DNA of 64,000 nucleotides from Dermatemys mawii (GCA_007922305.1 ML677334.1:56470720-56534719), one strand, 5' to 3'. Positions 48,130 through 60,524 are shown, numbered from the stretch's first letter. The notes: generated by a model from the letters alone, not told the origin. A program made the numbers and translations.

Positions 48130-49664
48130 ACTTATATTTTATTGCTTTTAATTTGTAGCCTATCTTTGGAGAGGACAGAGAATCAATGTCATTCTATTAG
48201 GCTCTACCTTTTGTTTTATGAGTGTTATCCCTGACCAGTCTAGTCTTTGATGAAACACTTCATGTTAATAGTTAGTCAACAGATGAGTACAATTCTGTCT
48301 CCAGAGTCTAGGGGATTAATGCCATAGAAAGAATAATTAAAAGTTATAGATAGATTTTTAAACCCATACAGAGAAGAAAATGTTGACGTGCTAGAATGTT
48401 CAATAAAGAATAAAACATAAAAAAACTAATAAAATTGAGCCTCCTCCTCCAATAAATCTGCAATTAGTGGTTGGCCAGAGATCTGAACTGTGATGAACAA
48501 ACCCGCACCAAACTCATGGCTTTATGGTTGTTTTGCCAGTAGGATCATGAAGGATGGAAAAAGTACATAGAGCAAGCTGCTGGAGAGAGAGAAATCAAAC
48601 TCTTCCAAGCATGAGAGCTGGCAGAGCTGCTGAGATCAGAGGGCAATAATCTGCACATGATAGCCACGCTGTGATTAGAATTGGAACATGATTATTTTTT
48701 AGGCAGGGAGGGGTAATTTACAAGAAGGGTCAGGGCACCAGTGACTGCAGCAGGAAGATTAGAAAATAATCGGGATGGAACTCTAGGAGGACACTTGTGA
48801 AGGTTTTTATTCCCCTGGAGCAGCAGAGATGCCAAGGGGAAGAAGAATGAAAGAGAGGGCATGGAGGGGAATGAAATGAAAAAATAAATGTAGGGTGTGC
48901 CAAAGCAGGACTTTGTCTTTTTTCTTTTTTTCTTTGGGCATCAGAGAAAATGAAATGATATTCTCCCTATGCTCATGAGCTTGGCAAAAATTATTAATTT
49001 TTTGTAAGAGCAGGCTTGCTTGCCAGACAGATTTTTCCAAGCTTTCACAGCTCTCTTCTAAACTACTTTGGGCAATGGTAAATCATACATTAAGCCAAAG
49101 TAATAATAATACCAATCACAAATTAGACTCAGACTGAAGACTTTTTGCTGGAAGAATTGTGATGCAGGTAAGTAATAGGGTTTTTTTTGTTTTCATGTGT
49201 GCATCATTAATTTGTAATAAACCATGAATTAGGAACAGTTTTCTAAGTATGCCTTCCCCTCTCTTTGCAGTATGAGACTTCTTAGAAAACGTAATGCTTT
49301 TAAGAGCTGCTGTTCTGGGCTTGCATCTGAAATAAGGATAATTTGTGGGGAACAGATGTGTATTGTTTTTGTGTATACTGAATTTCATCCTATTGGTCTC
49401 TTCTATTAGTGATTTAATAAGATCCTAGTGGACTGTCTTTTTAATTTTAACCATAAGGGAGTGATGAGACCAGATGTATGAGAATGTACAAGAAAAGAGC
49501 ATTGTTAAATGAACAAAGGTCAAAAACATAAGAGATGAGACCATATTGTTTTGATTGCAAGACAGAGGAAGGTGTTCTGCTGGTGACATGTGGGAGCAAA
49601 AAGTAGAGCAAAAAACACAACTCCACTTGCATTACACAACACAAATAACATAAAACCAAGAATC
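48130..49664. other. No gene recognised
   Basis: This is AT-rich unassigned sequence. Minus frames of 77-90 codons (48807-49388) and 70 codons (49447-49659) show no domain. Confidence 0.5.
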
Positions 49665-49781
49665 AGAGGGGTAGCCGTGTTAGTCTGGAATTGCAGAAGT
49701 GACAAAGAGTCCTGTGGCACCTTAAAGACTAACTTTAAAGTTAGTTAACTAACCTATCTTTAAGGTGCCACAGGACTCTTT
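49665..49781. repeat. Truncated repeat ending in a perfect 25-bp snap-back
   Basis: The left part 'ggggtagccgtgttagtctg' is the head of a repeat common in turtle DNA. Then 49704-49728 and 49757-49781 are exact reverse complements (25 of 25). Two smaller palindromes, CTAACTTTAAAGTTAG and GTTAGTTAACTAAC, lie in or beside the 28-bp spacer. The second arm appears to be an inverted, truncated piece of the same repeat. Confidence 0.9.
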
Positions 49782-51584
49782 AACACAAAACCAGTGGCTC
49801 AGACTATCACCATGCAGAGACTGGAACCTCAGGCTTGTGAGGTCAGAACTCATGCAATCAAACCACTGCATGAATGTTTTGATAATCTTATTGAAAATGA
49901 CATTCATATTGTTCAAGGTGAACCTACCAATGCCATCATTACATACGATTTTCCCCTTTCTTGCTATGTTACTATATCATTAACCTTTTCCCCAAGCCTT
50001 CCTTAAAGGGAAGCAAATGGCACCAAGCATTGTACATTTTACTGCTTCTGTAAAGAATTCATCACTGCAAAGAATCTCACTAGGACCAATTTTCTATTAA
50101 AATTTTATCAAAAGAAGCATCCATTCTGACCCCAAACATAATCAGAATGATTTGTCCAGTAGGAGTAGAACCACACTGAGGGAACTAGAAGCAATAGAGC
50201 AGGTTTCGTTAATGTCTTGCTGTAAAAAAGAATGGTCCTTGCAACAATTGTTAATACAGGAAAAAGAATGGAATGATGCCACACATCAAATTGTATTGCT
50301 TGTATCTAGTTAGGGGCAATGCTACTAATAAAATACACTAGAATTAAAGCTCTTCCTGGGTTAGTCGGTTAAAAAAGGACTGAGTAACTGAAGTGTTAAA
50401 AAAAGAGGAAGATGGAGAGAGTAAAAGCCTTTTAAAGGAATGGGATTGAGAAAGATGCCTTGCTTGTGTTGAGAAGATAACAGAGCAATGACTTGGGACT
50501 GAATGTGTTTCATCTGACTGCAACAGCATTTATTCAGAAAAGTAAAGCTTTTTAATTGCAATGCAGGCTCTACGAAAGAGGAAGCCCGTTTAAGAGGCTA
50601 CATGTTCAATTAGCAGGCAAACTAGAGAAGGAACATTTGAAGACAGGGATTTCAAGAGAAAAAAAATCAATTGTATATTCAGGTGACTCTATCCTATACA
50701 AAACTTGGGATCTATAATTCCTCTTTTGCCGTTTATGTTCACAACACTGAGTGCTTAGTTTGCCTCAGCTTCTGAGGCTTAGCACAACTCCGGGATGAGT
50801 GTATTTGCTTAATCGAAATGGTGGGACTCATTCTGCCCTCACTTGCAGGGGTTTTACACTGGTGCAATCCCAGTTACTTCACTGGAGTTGTGACTGATTT
50901 GCACCAATGTAACTGAGAGGGAAGCCAGTTTGGGATCTGTTTTTAGAGAGGCTGTTCTACTCTGTGTCAGCACATAAAGAGTTACTTTCTTTTTACAGTG
51001 AAAAACACTGAGAGTATTAAAATAGTTTCTTATAGAAATTATTCACAAAAAATTAGATCTATTGTAAAATGTAAGGATTAATTTATTAATCAGAGCTTTC
51101 TGAAATCTCACATTAGGCAGCTTTGTTATGCTAATTCCCTTATAAATGAATAATGGACTTATTCTCCAATTATTGCCTATCATTTTAAAAGGCCCCATTT
51201 AGAAAATGAAGATGTCCTTTTTGCTTTCAAATTACTATGTGTTTTAGGGGAGAAGTTTGTTTTAAACTGAATCCTCGGTTCCCTCCCCCCACTACCCATA
51301 CTCAACATTCGTTGTTTCAATCAGATTTTTACAGCCCCAACCATTCACAATAGAAGAAGAAAACTCTGGGAAGAAAACACAACTAAGTCAAACAGGTAGA
51401 CTTTGAGAACTTAATTTGGATGAATAATTTAGGACAAAATCTGCCTTGAAATATGACATAAAGGGAGGCAAAATTGAGAGGATGCATTTGTGGAAAGGGA
51501 GACTCAGTTTCATATACAAAGTCATAACTTTGTCTATGAAAAGACAAAGTCAGAACAAAGTCATAACTTGGTCTTATACTAAAA
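49782..51584. other. No gene recognised apart from a small palindrome
   Basis: This is AT-rich unassigned sequence. The stretch 51000-51240 has several TAAT/ATTA core sites and 'atgctaat', which could mark a conserved non-coding element, but composition alone would also give these. Confidence 0.45.
50821..50935. repeat. Small palindromic repeat
   Basis: 'gactcattctgccctcactt' on the left pairs loosely with 'aactgagagggaagccagtt' on the right. In the middle, 'cactggtgcaatcccagtta' is opposite 'gactgatttgcaccaatgta'. It belongs to the family at 12307, 27378 and 33694. Confidence 0.68.
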
Positions 51585-51835
51585 TGTTTGTCTCTGAACC
51601 GGGAATCAGGAAATTCTTGGTTCTGTCACAGACTTCTTGTGTGACCATGTGAACATCATTTAGGTTGTGTGTGTCTCAGTTCCCCATCTGTAAATTTGGA
51701 ATAATAAAATTTCCTCCCTCCCACTTCTTCCCTGTCTTTTCTGTTTGGATTGTAAACTTTTCAATGCAGGGATGTTGCCAAGTACGTGGTATGTAAATCA
51801 CCTAGCACAACAGGGCCCAGTTATAATAAAAAAAC
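51585..51835 (+). mobile_element. MIR-type SINE with L2-like tail
   Basis: 'gaaccgggaatcaggaaatt', 'cttcttgtgtgaccatgtga', 'cagttccccatctgtaaatt' give the MIR core. 'tttggattgtaaacttttca' and 'gtaaatcacctagcacaaca' followed by 'gggcccagttataataaaa' give the L2-like tail. A pyrimidine-rich insertion lies near 51708-51740. The order is complete except for the tRNA head. Confidence 0.82.
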
Positions 51836-51966
51836 TCAGAAAAGAATTTGTGTAAGGAACACTTTCAGTGCTAACAGGCTGATTTTATTAGTTCCAACTC
51901 TGGGTGCATGTGCTGGGGAAAGGTTTCTTAAGAGTTCTTTCAGCAAGAGAGTTCGGATTCTTAAAG

Positions 51967-52633
51967 GTACTGTGACAAAGCTCCAAGTCTGTCCTTGTGG
52001 GTCCTGCGCTTCCTGGCAGATTTAGGGGCCTCAGAAACTCATCTAGGCCCCAGAGTGACCTCCCTTTCTCAGTAGAATTGGCAAGAGTCACCACCTAGTG
52101 AGTTACCTTCATCACAGGCCAGTATGGAAGATGGAAAAGGGGGGAGCCCGGGCCCGCCCTCTACTCCGGACTCCAGCCCAGGGACCCTAATAGTATCAGC
52201 TAAGATGGCTGACCTTGTAGGCACAAAACACAATACAATTCCCTGGGCTACTTCCCCACAGCAGTCCCTGCTTCTTCAAACTCCACTTCACCCTTACCTC
52301 AGGGCCTCCTTCCTTCAGTATGATATGTTGTCCAACACTCAGTCTCACCAACAGCATAACTTCCTTCCACAGCTCCTGACACCCACACCCACCTGACTAA
52401 CTGGGAGGTTTTTATCTGGTTTCAGCCAGTCCCTGATTGGCTTCAGGTGTCCCAATTAGGCTAGCTGCTTCTACTCCTTTCCAGAAGGTTCTTAATTGGC
52501 CCCAGGTGTCTTGATTGGCCTGGAGTAGCCTTTGTTTGGCTATCCAGGGAACAAGGACCTGCACATCCTGATACTAATATACCTGCCTTCCAGCACTCTC
52601 CTATATCCTTCTGGTCTGACTCCGTCACAGTAC
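51967..52633 (-). mobile_element. Solo LTR with perfect GTAC target duplication
   Basis: The LTR is 51971-52629, starts TGTGACAAAG and ends GACTCCGTCACA. It is flanked by GTAC on both sides (51967-51970 and 52630-52633). The internal order of blocks matches the LTR at 9085-9897, including 'cgggcccgccctctactccg' and 'ctgggctacttcccc'. No internal retroviral or gag-pol region adjoins it, so it is a solo LTR left by recombination. Minus orientation is inferred by analogy with the other copy. The 90-codon plus frame at 52124-52396 is not a gene. Confidence 0.88.
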
Positions 52634-54753
52634 ACATACTGTAAAAGCACGCCGATTTCTTAAAATCACTGATATGACATTGCCATTTTTGGCAATATCT
52701 TCCTATTCACATTGTTTTTCATCCCCTTGACCAACGATCATTATAGTTCTCCTCTGCCACCCCACAGGATTTCTAGCACCCATGAAATCCCATAGGCCTT
52801 CTCTCTTCTCTCTGCCATTACCCCATCCTTCCTTGGTTTGGTAGATTTTTATAGCTGCTGAAAGGATTGCTGCCATGCTCTTGGATTAGTCCAATTTCTA
52901 TACCTCTCAGCTGGTTGTCTGAGAGTCAGCCAATGCATCATGGCGAACAGCTGCCTAGTGGCAACCAAAAGTCTCACAACACAACAAGTCCATTATTGAC
53001 ACAGGTGGGAGCCAGGAGGAATTGCAAGGTAATCTGGAGTTTTATTGAAACTGGGACAAACCCCTAACTGGTCAAGACACTAAGGCTGTCCTTTGAAACT
53101 GGGACAGTCAGAGTAAATGGGGTCATCTGAGCACATTACGCATCTCTCTCCCACCTTCCTCTCTCTTTCTCACACACATAAACAGTTAACTTACCCAGAG
53201 GGGAAGGGAAAATGAGAAAGAGAGCTATTACCAAAACCCTTCAGTGATAACAAGACATGAAATGAACTGCTTCAGTTTCACACACTTAAGAGAGCTCAAA
53301 AATATAATCCCTAAAGCGATCAATTACATGCCTTACCAAAATAATGTAGAGCTCTCATTATTGATAACTACTCATTGGGCATTGCCCCATGTGTTCTTAC
53401 TGGAAATTAAATGGAGCCAATATGGCATTTTAAAACTAATTCTAAAACTGTGTAGTTTTAAAAAAACGAGACACCACAATGCAGCAATGTCACGGAAAAA
53501 GAAAAAACTGACTTTTTACTGACTAATTTAGAGCCAAATTTTCTATCGAGTTCCATCTCTGTGGCATCTTGACACATGTGGAAAATCTCCCAGTATGGGG
53601 CTAGGAAGAAAATCTTTGAAGGCAGTTTCATCAGTCAGAGAAGAGGGATCCAATATTCCCCACCCTGTAGAATTAGTAGGGAATTTAGGCTTTAAACCTG
53701 AATACCTAAGAACCTGCTGCAGACCAAGACCAGTATACATAGGTCTTGTGCCTTTGCACCAGTTCCAAGACACCCTGTCTTCCATTCTAGGGATGCTGTC
53801 ACTCACCACTGACATTGCAACCTCTCTGTAAAAGATGCTGCAGTAAGGACAGTGTATGCTGTTCCCAATCCACACACCTCCTCTCATCCTTCAACATGTT
53901 CACAGAGCTCTGACTCCTTGAAGCCCACTTTGGACTCCATGATCAGGGATGATGATGATGGCCGACATCTTTTGTGTGGAGCCAGGACAATCTGTATTCA
54001 CATGGCACGTTTAACACGAAAAATATAGAATTGTAGATGTTTAAAATATTTTTTTTAGGAATGATAAGGTACAGTTATAAAAACAGACTTGCTTTTCCTA
54101 GTTAGTAAAGAAATACATTTCCAAAGTAGAAATGAGCTCTTCATTTATTTATTTATTTATTTTATTTTGTATCTCTGAACTTCCAAGCCCCACAGATCAA
54201 TGGCTTAGTAAACTCAATGTTGCATTGGCTTGACTCCTGCATAACTGTGAGCAGTTTGTCCTCTGCTATATGTTACTAGAGAAGGCAAAAGTACAGACAA
54301 GTTCGGGATGAGTTCTGCGTAGGTTAGACACGGTACCTACTTCTGGCTTATTAGCCCACTCCTGGCACTCTGAAATAATGTCTTTGTCTGCTGTGTAGAC
54401 TAGTGCAGGAATTCTCAGTATCACTTTTCACAGATGACTTACTCAGCTCCAGCAAACCTGGGGACAAATTAAGCCCCTTAATGAGACCTGGAGAGAGGCA
54501 GCGGCAGGCTGGAGCCTGATGCCCTACAGCTGGGAGATGGGGCCTGGAGATGGAGCCCAAAGCCACGCAGCTGGAGCCTGCTTCACTGCCACCTCAGGGC
54601 AAAAGGCCAAAGCCTGAGCCCCACTACACCTGGATAGGTGGGGAACTTAGCAGCTACCTACTCCTCCAGGTGACTCCAGAGTGGGGCAGGGTCCAAACCC
54701 AGCAACCAAATCCAAGGTAGTATACCCAGGAGAAACAGGGAGGGGCCGCTGCT
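52634..54753. other. No gene recognised; unknown GC-richer blocks and an (ATTT)n repeat
   Basis: An (ATTT)n microsatellite lies at about 54143-54165. The block 53540-53960 is GC-richer, with a 114-codon minus frame (53543-53887) opposite a 78-codon plus frame; I recognise neither. The block 54470-54680 ('ggagcctgatgccctacag', 'ccaaagcctgagccccacta') resembles a GC-rich hAT-type repeat, but no ends are seen. Confidence 0.45.
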
Positions 54754-56078
54754 TTGCCTCTCACCTCAGTCACAGCTCAGGAAACTGTGCCTACAGGCAT
54801 TGACAACATCCCAGCCATACTGATAAAATTCAGAGGAGAAATAGTAATAAATGTACTCACCAAGACCTGCCCCAAGATCTGGCAGACCGGTGAGTGGCCC
54901 TCCATGTGGACACTGTCATTAATCATCACTTTGCCAAAGAAAGGTAACCTGCAATTCTGTCAAAATTATCAGACCATAATCTTAATTAGCCATCTCAGCA
55001 AAGTGATGTTGAAAGTCATATTGAACAGACTGAAGTCACAAGCGGAGAATGTCATCGCTGAAGAACAGGCTGGTTTTCATTCTGGAAGAAGTACCACAGA
55101 ACAGATTTTCAATCTTTGTGTTCTGTGTGAGAAGTACTTACAACACCAGCAGGACATCTACTATGTCTTTGTTGGCTTCCAGAAAGCATTTGACAGAGTA
55201 TGGCACAAAGCTCTCCGGGCAACCCTGAAGAAGTACAATGTTGGTTGTAATCTTATTCTTACCATTAAACAACTGTATGCCAAGGCCAGCAGTGGTGTTC
55301 TCGTCAATGGCACAATAGGAGAGTGGTTTCACACCACTGTTAGAGTCTGGCAAGGCTACCTTCTTTCGCCCACACTGTTCAACATCTTCTTGGAGTGCAT
55401 AATGATTGATACCCTAGAAGATCACATGTGCACAGTAGGCATTGGGGGGTGAACAATCTCACATCCTTGGTTTGCTGATGACATTGATAGCCTGGGAGGT
55501 AGTGAAGATGAACTTGCCAACCTTGTGAAATGATTGGATGAAACCTCATCACGGATGAGGATCAAAGGCAGAAATTCTGCAAGAACTGCTCAAACAACAG
55601 CAATAGTGGCAAAGCTAAAGCCAATTTGGAGGAACAATAACATCTCCCTAGAATCCAGATTGAAACTGTTGCATGCACTGGTCATCTCCATTTTTCTGTA
55701 TACATGCGAGACATGGACTCTTATGACAGAACTCAAATGGAAAATAGAGGTAGAAGAGATGAGATACTTCTGTAAAATCCAGGGCATCTCCTATTTTGAC
55801 CACGTCACTAATGAAGAGGTCAACAACAACAATGCGCGGGGTCATATGAAGACCTCTTTACAACTGTGAAGAAGCACAAGCTGAAGTGGTACTGCCATAT
55901 AACAAGATCATCCTCCAAGGGACAGTCCATGATCATCATCCAAGAGACAGTACAGGGGAAGAGAAGAAGAGGTAGACAAAAGAAGAGATGGATTGACAAC
56001 ATAAAAGAGTGGACAGGAATAGACTTTGTGGAGACTCAAGTTCTGACACTATTGTCAGGGGTGGAGACAATTGGTTGA
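54754..56078 (+). pseudogene. RTE-type reverse transcriptase, C-terminal two thirds
   Basis: The first open stretch (54754-55452, 232 codons) has 'TGIDNIPAILIKF', 'NYQTIILISHLSKVMLKVI', 'EEQAGFHSGRSTTEQIF' and 'FVGFQKAFDRVWHKAL' (motif A with its Asp replaced by Gly), then 'GYLLSPTLFNIFLE'. After a TGA at 55450-55452 the same frame continues with the catalytic FADD (55471-55482), a second TGA near 55531, an apparent in-frame loss of about 50 residues, and 'LYTCETWTLMTELK'. A frameshift near 55840 moves to the frame that ends 'GKRRRGRQKKRW'. The CETWTL and RRRGRQKKRW motifs are typical of RTE-type LINEs. It is not active. Confidence 0.85.
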
Positions 56079-56145
56079 TTAATCATGGGTGATGGTGCCC
56101 CAACGACCAATGAAATTATGGGAATTATGATGATATATACATAGC
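54754..56145 (+). mobile_element. RTE-like LINE, 3' half, well preserved
   Basis: This is a 5'-truncated non-LTR retrotransposon ending in a 3' tail 'gtgccccaacgaccaatgaa' and an ATGATGATAT-type terminus. It has no visible endonuclease domain, as expected for a truncated target-primed insertion. The coding relic is described separately. It is better preserved than the CR1 copies in the window, which suggests a younger age. No target duplication was determined. Confidence 0.85.
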
Positions 56146-57539
56146 AGAGTACTGATGTGAGTGAGGACCGAAAAGACCTTTCATTTTTATTCTTGTCAGT
56201 TATCACTTAATGGTCTAAACAGAACACAATGATCTAGACCCTATGCAGTGCAGCCATGAGCAGTGTTGGGGAGAGTGGGACAAAGATTACCTCCAACATA
56301 AGCTGTAGCAGCCTCCTTGGCTACTCTAACTTAAAGTAGCTTCCCCACAGCTGCTAGTGGTCTGCTCTACAGCCCAGAAGCTGGAAGCACAGAGAACTTT
56401 GGGTATTTCCTCTCTTGTTCCCACAGGCATGTCCCTCTGCCAGGACTTCCACGGGTAGAGCAGCAGTGCTGTATGCCCTGGCCCTGTACTGATTCCTGAA
56501 GACTGCTCTGCCCAAGGCCTCCAAGACTGTGAAAGAGGCAGGGTTGGCAATTTACATTCTTTACAGTTTATGAAAGGGTTAATGAACTATGACATTGTGG
56601 AACAAATTGCTCTCTAGTATAAGTGGGCACAGTTCCCACTGGAGCTGTGTACCTTTATGCCCTATCTGAAATTAGCCCTATATATGCTAGAGACTTTCTC
56701 CCCTAAGCCAAGACATTTCCAGTGCTGGATCCCACCCTCTGGAACATGCTACAGGAAGAGAGTAGAATGAACCATAATCTGCCCATATTCAGTCTTTTGA
56801 AACTCACATTTTTCTGATGCCTACCTGAAAATACACCTGCACCTGTGAGGCTATTGCATGTGCTGACTTTCTGCTGCCTCTCTGCCAATACAATGCCAAA
56901 CATCCCCTAGCCATTTCACTTTGCTGTTGCTGCATCAGTGCACTACACACCTGCTGAAGGGTACAAATATGGGTACAAATAAGAAAACATTCGTAGTTTT
57001 CTTTTATCTGCCTTTTGTCATGCTGCCTGAACCCTCGTGTGCCTGCCTATCATCATTCATATTTTACCTCTATTACTGTACATTTTCCTAAATGCAAATG
57101 AAATATTCTCAGATGTTTTCCAAATACAAGTACCTCTGAATTACAAGATCCTCAAGTATTTCTGATATTATAGGTACTTACTTACAGATATCTTCCAAAT
57201 ATGAATATCAGCTTCTTCATACAGTTCCTTTTTTTCATGAAGTTCCTTTTTCATACATAAGGATAAAATACTGTAAAGAGAAGAAAAACTATGTGGAAAG
57301 AGAAGAGATGTGTGAAGATAGGAGAAAGGGAAGTTTTAGTTGCTTGGGTCCATATTCTGTGAGGTTCAGAACATCATGTAAGACTGGCTCTTTTTGTAGG
57401 GCAAAAATGGTCCCTATATGTTATCAAATAATCCATTATTATTTGGTGATAGTTATATTACACTCACCATTTCAGTTACATATGTAGTCCAGTCCTTCTA
57501 TATTTTCTTTTAAGCATTATACGTCAATGATCATGTCAT
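56146..57539. other. No gene recognised
   Basis: The block 56240-56560 is GC-richer, with a 74-codon minus frame (56326-56550) but no recognised domain. The rest is AT-rich and unassigned. Confidence 0.5.
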
Positions 57540-58455
57540 GCTTCCTCAGGATTGTGAGACATCTTGCTACCCTCCCCACAGTGTGAGGAAGCCTCATGAG
57601 TGCCTCCCATTGGTCAGCTCCCCAACTCCACCAGCCACAGGCCCTGCTTTCTCTCCATGGGTTAGCAGTATGTACACTTCAACCCTCCGAGCATCTTCCT
57701 GAAATATCCAAACTCTGTTACACTGGACACTCATGATATTCACACTTTTGCTGCTCCCAGAGGAGCTATACACCCCAGCTTACCAGTTCCACCTCCGATC
57801 ACCTCGCCACTTGACACACAGCACTTAGCTACATTTATAGTGAAATCAAATAAAGTTTTATTTAGCGAATCAGAGATTCAAGAGATAACAAGTAGAAGTA
57901 TTGGAAGCAAATAATTACACATAAAATCATCAAACACATTCTAGAACCTAGACTTAACTAAATGCTTTCATGTCTTATAGACGAAAGCTCACTCAAAGTC
58001 GTTCCAGCTTTTTATAGCCAGGATTGGTTGTGATCATCCATTCATGAGACAAGTCACGCTGTCCGCTTGCCTCCTCCAGGAAATATCCACAGTATCTGTT
58101 TGCACATCCAGATAGATCGGAACAATCCATTGCCCTTTTTCATAAGCAGAATGCCCCCTGCTAGTTGTTTTTCCCAATATACTACTTGCACGTAGTTTTT
58201 GCAATCTTTCAATCAGCACCTGGCTCAGTATGCGAACAGGCACACATTGTGAGGCACGCAATAACCAGACAAGGTGATAAGCATCTGTTACCCCCTGTCT
58301 GAAAGGAACTTGTCTGGGACATGTCACTTCCTGGTTACCAGCTGTAAGAACATAATGTTCAGTATAAACACATAACTCCTTGAATATTATCCGTACATAG
58401 ATTTTGCAATGATTTATAATGACTATTGGCTCTCAGCAGAGACCTCATATGCCAC
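57540..58455 (-). mobile_element. Probable LTR (endogenous-retrovirus or similar), minus strand
   Basis: On the minus strand there is a TATA-like CTATAAAAAGCTGG near 58007-58020 and, about 150 bp downstream, AATAAA within 'gctaaataaaactttattt' (57852-57870). A GT-rich U5-like segment follows ('tgctgtgtgtcaagtggcg'). The U3-like part extends to about 58454, where the minus strand begins TGGCATATGAGG. This is LTR order (U3, R, U5). The ends and target duplication were not fixed, and no internal viral genes are visible. The 97-codon minus frame at 58034-58327 lies in the U3-like part and is not considered a gene. Confidence 0.5.
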
Positions 58456-59989
58456 CCTTTAGTGAATTATTATGCATATTTCTGGTGGATTATCCCTGTA
58501 AACTTTGTGCACATCCTATACCCTCTGCAGTATTTATCCATACGTTTTTTTCTTTGGGCTATTTTCCAAAATCTAGATGTAACCCATAATAAGCATAGTT
58601 CTGGCAGCAGTAATCTTTCTTCTGCTTTAGCCTATTTTTTCCTGGTATTCAGTCTTTATTTTTTCCTCTTTTTAATGTAAATATATTTAAAGATTGCTCA
58701 GCAGACAGCAAGAAACATAGCAACTATATGCGCCGGTTGATTTCACACCATTACATTTTTTCAGGAAAAGTATGTGTGTCTCCCATCTGTGTTTTTCCAT
58801 TTCATTGTGCAGTATTTTCACCTGCAGGACACAAAGCATTGCCAGCATTTCAGAATCTGACCTTCCTGATGCAGCAGGAAGGTTGTTTAAGCTTGCAAAG
58901 CAAAAAATACAAAAACAAAACAAAATTGCATTTCAGGGTCTATATTGGAAGACACAGATTTAACTGCTATTTTACAATCAGGCTGGAAAGGTAGATTCTA
59001 ACAAATGAATCTGCAACAAATACTGGTTTAAGACTCCCTATCACATGAAGCAAAAACATTTATTTGTTTAAACTACCGGTGTTATCACTAATAATTAAAG
59101 ATGGTTCATTTTGTTTTACTTCAGCTTTTCTTTGAATAGTTCATCTCCATTTGAGTCTTCTTTCTGCAATGAAAATTATTTATTTTACTGGTAACACAGC
59201 AATATAATCATCTTGAAATCACTTTATAAAGACACAGAGGAAAAATCAGGTGGACAAAGAGTCAGAAAGAATTCACATTATTAATGTTCACATTAATGCT
59301 GTCAGCAATTAACTTCTAGTCCTCATGAATGTGTTTATAATTTCATCACAATATTATATATGCACATTGTGATGTTGTCAAATGTTTCCCCAGAGTTTGA
59401 AAGGTACTCTTTAAATAAATGTATTCATTTTAACTTCTTTTGAGGTTGTAAATTGGATATGCTATTAAATTTTATTTACTACCTGTTGAGAAGCATCAAA
59501 TAAAAATAAATTCTCACTATCATTCTACATTGTTTTTTGTCACAGTGTATATTTTTATTATAAACAAATGAGACTGTACAACCTCTTTTACAGGTTTTAG
59601 ATTGAGGATTCATCATCCCAACAGAGGTACTCAAATATATGTGGGATTGCAGAAGTCTTCAGAGATTGAAAATATTCCAGCCTGAATATCCTGAAAAGGA
59701 GCAGCACAAAATGAATGTAGTCCATTAATTCAATGCTTCCTGATGCTTTTTATGTAGTAGAAACATATGTTTTTTAAAAAAATTTCCATTAGGTAACACT
59801 CTAGTAAGAATCTGGTCCAATATTTGAAAAATGGGTTGGGAAATCACAACAGTAACAGTTGCATGCTTAAATTGGAATTTGCATGCATCCAGGTAATTGT
59901 GTGCCTAGCTACTTATTTGTGTGTGCTAGATTGAACTTCAATCACCTATTTCATCCATGCCCCAATCTCTCCCAAGCATAAGACTAGAC
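58456..59989. other. No gene recognised
   Basis: This is strongly AT-rich unassigned sequence. Overlapping 63-88 codon frames on both strands at 58687-58994 are mirror frames without domains. Confidence 0.5.
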
Positions 59990-60269
59990 TTTCAGCGGCA
60001 CCAGTCAGATCTGTGAGATAGAGAAATAGACTTGGGTGTCATCGGCAAACTGAAACACTGCCACTTGTTCCTCCTCACTAACCCTCCTACTGGCCCTTTA
60101 TATGCATGGAATAGGAGAGAAGACAAGATGGAACCCTATGGAACACAAGATGACAGCACCCCCTTTAGGGTGGAGAAACTAAGGAATGCCCCATGAGGAA
60201 TGACCAGCAAGAAATGAATGGAGCTGTCCATGAAAAGCATCCACTCATGTTGGGTTTTACCAGTGAAGT

Positions 60270-60524
60270 AAGGACTTGTCTACACAGGGAAGTTAGTGCA
60301 TAGCAAGCTAAGATGTGAATTTACAGTGCACTAACTTCTTTGTGTGGATTCTCTTGCTGCATGCTAAAAGTGCCCCCAAGCAGTTTAGTTTAGTACACTT
60401 CAAAGTGTACTAAGCTAAAGAGCACAAAGGAACTTTTAGTTCACAGTAATGGTGTCAACATGAGACATTGTAAATTCTCACCCTAGTTTGGAGCACACTA
60501 ACTTCCTGTGTAGGCAAGCCTAGG
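60270..60524. mobile_element. MITE with 50-bp inverted ends, inserted into L2
   Basis: The left end AGGACTTGTCTACACAGGGA and the right end in reverse complement CCTAGGCTTGCCTACACAGG continue as inverted copies for about 50 bp ('agttagtgca', 'gaatttacagtg' on one side; 'agttagtgtg', 'gaatttacaatg' on the other). The termini are of Harbinger type, although an intact TTA duplication is not visible. It is non-coding. An inner palindrome 'agtacactttcaaagtgtac'-like lies near 60395-60412. Confidence 0.82.
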
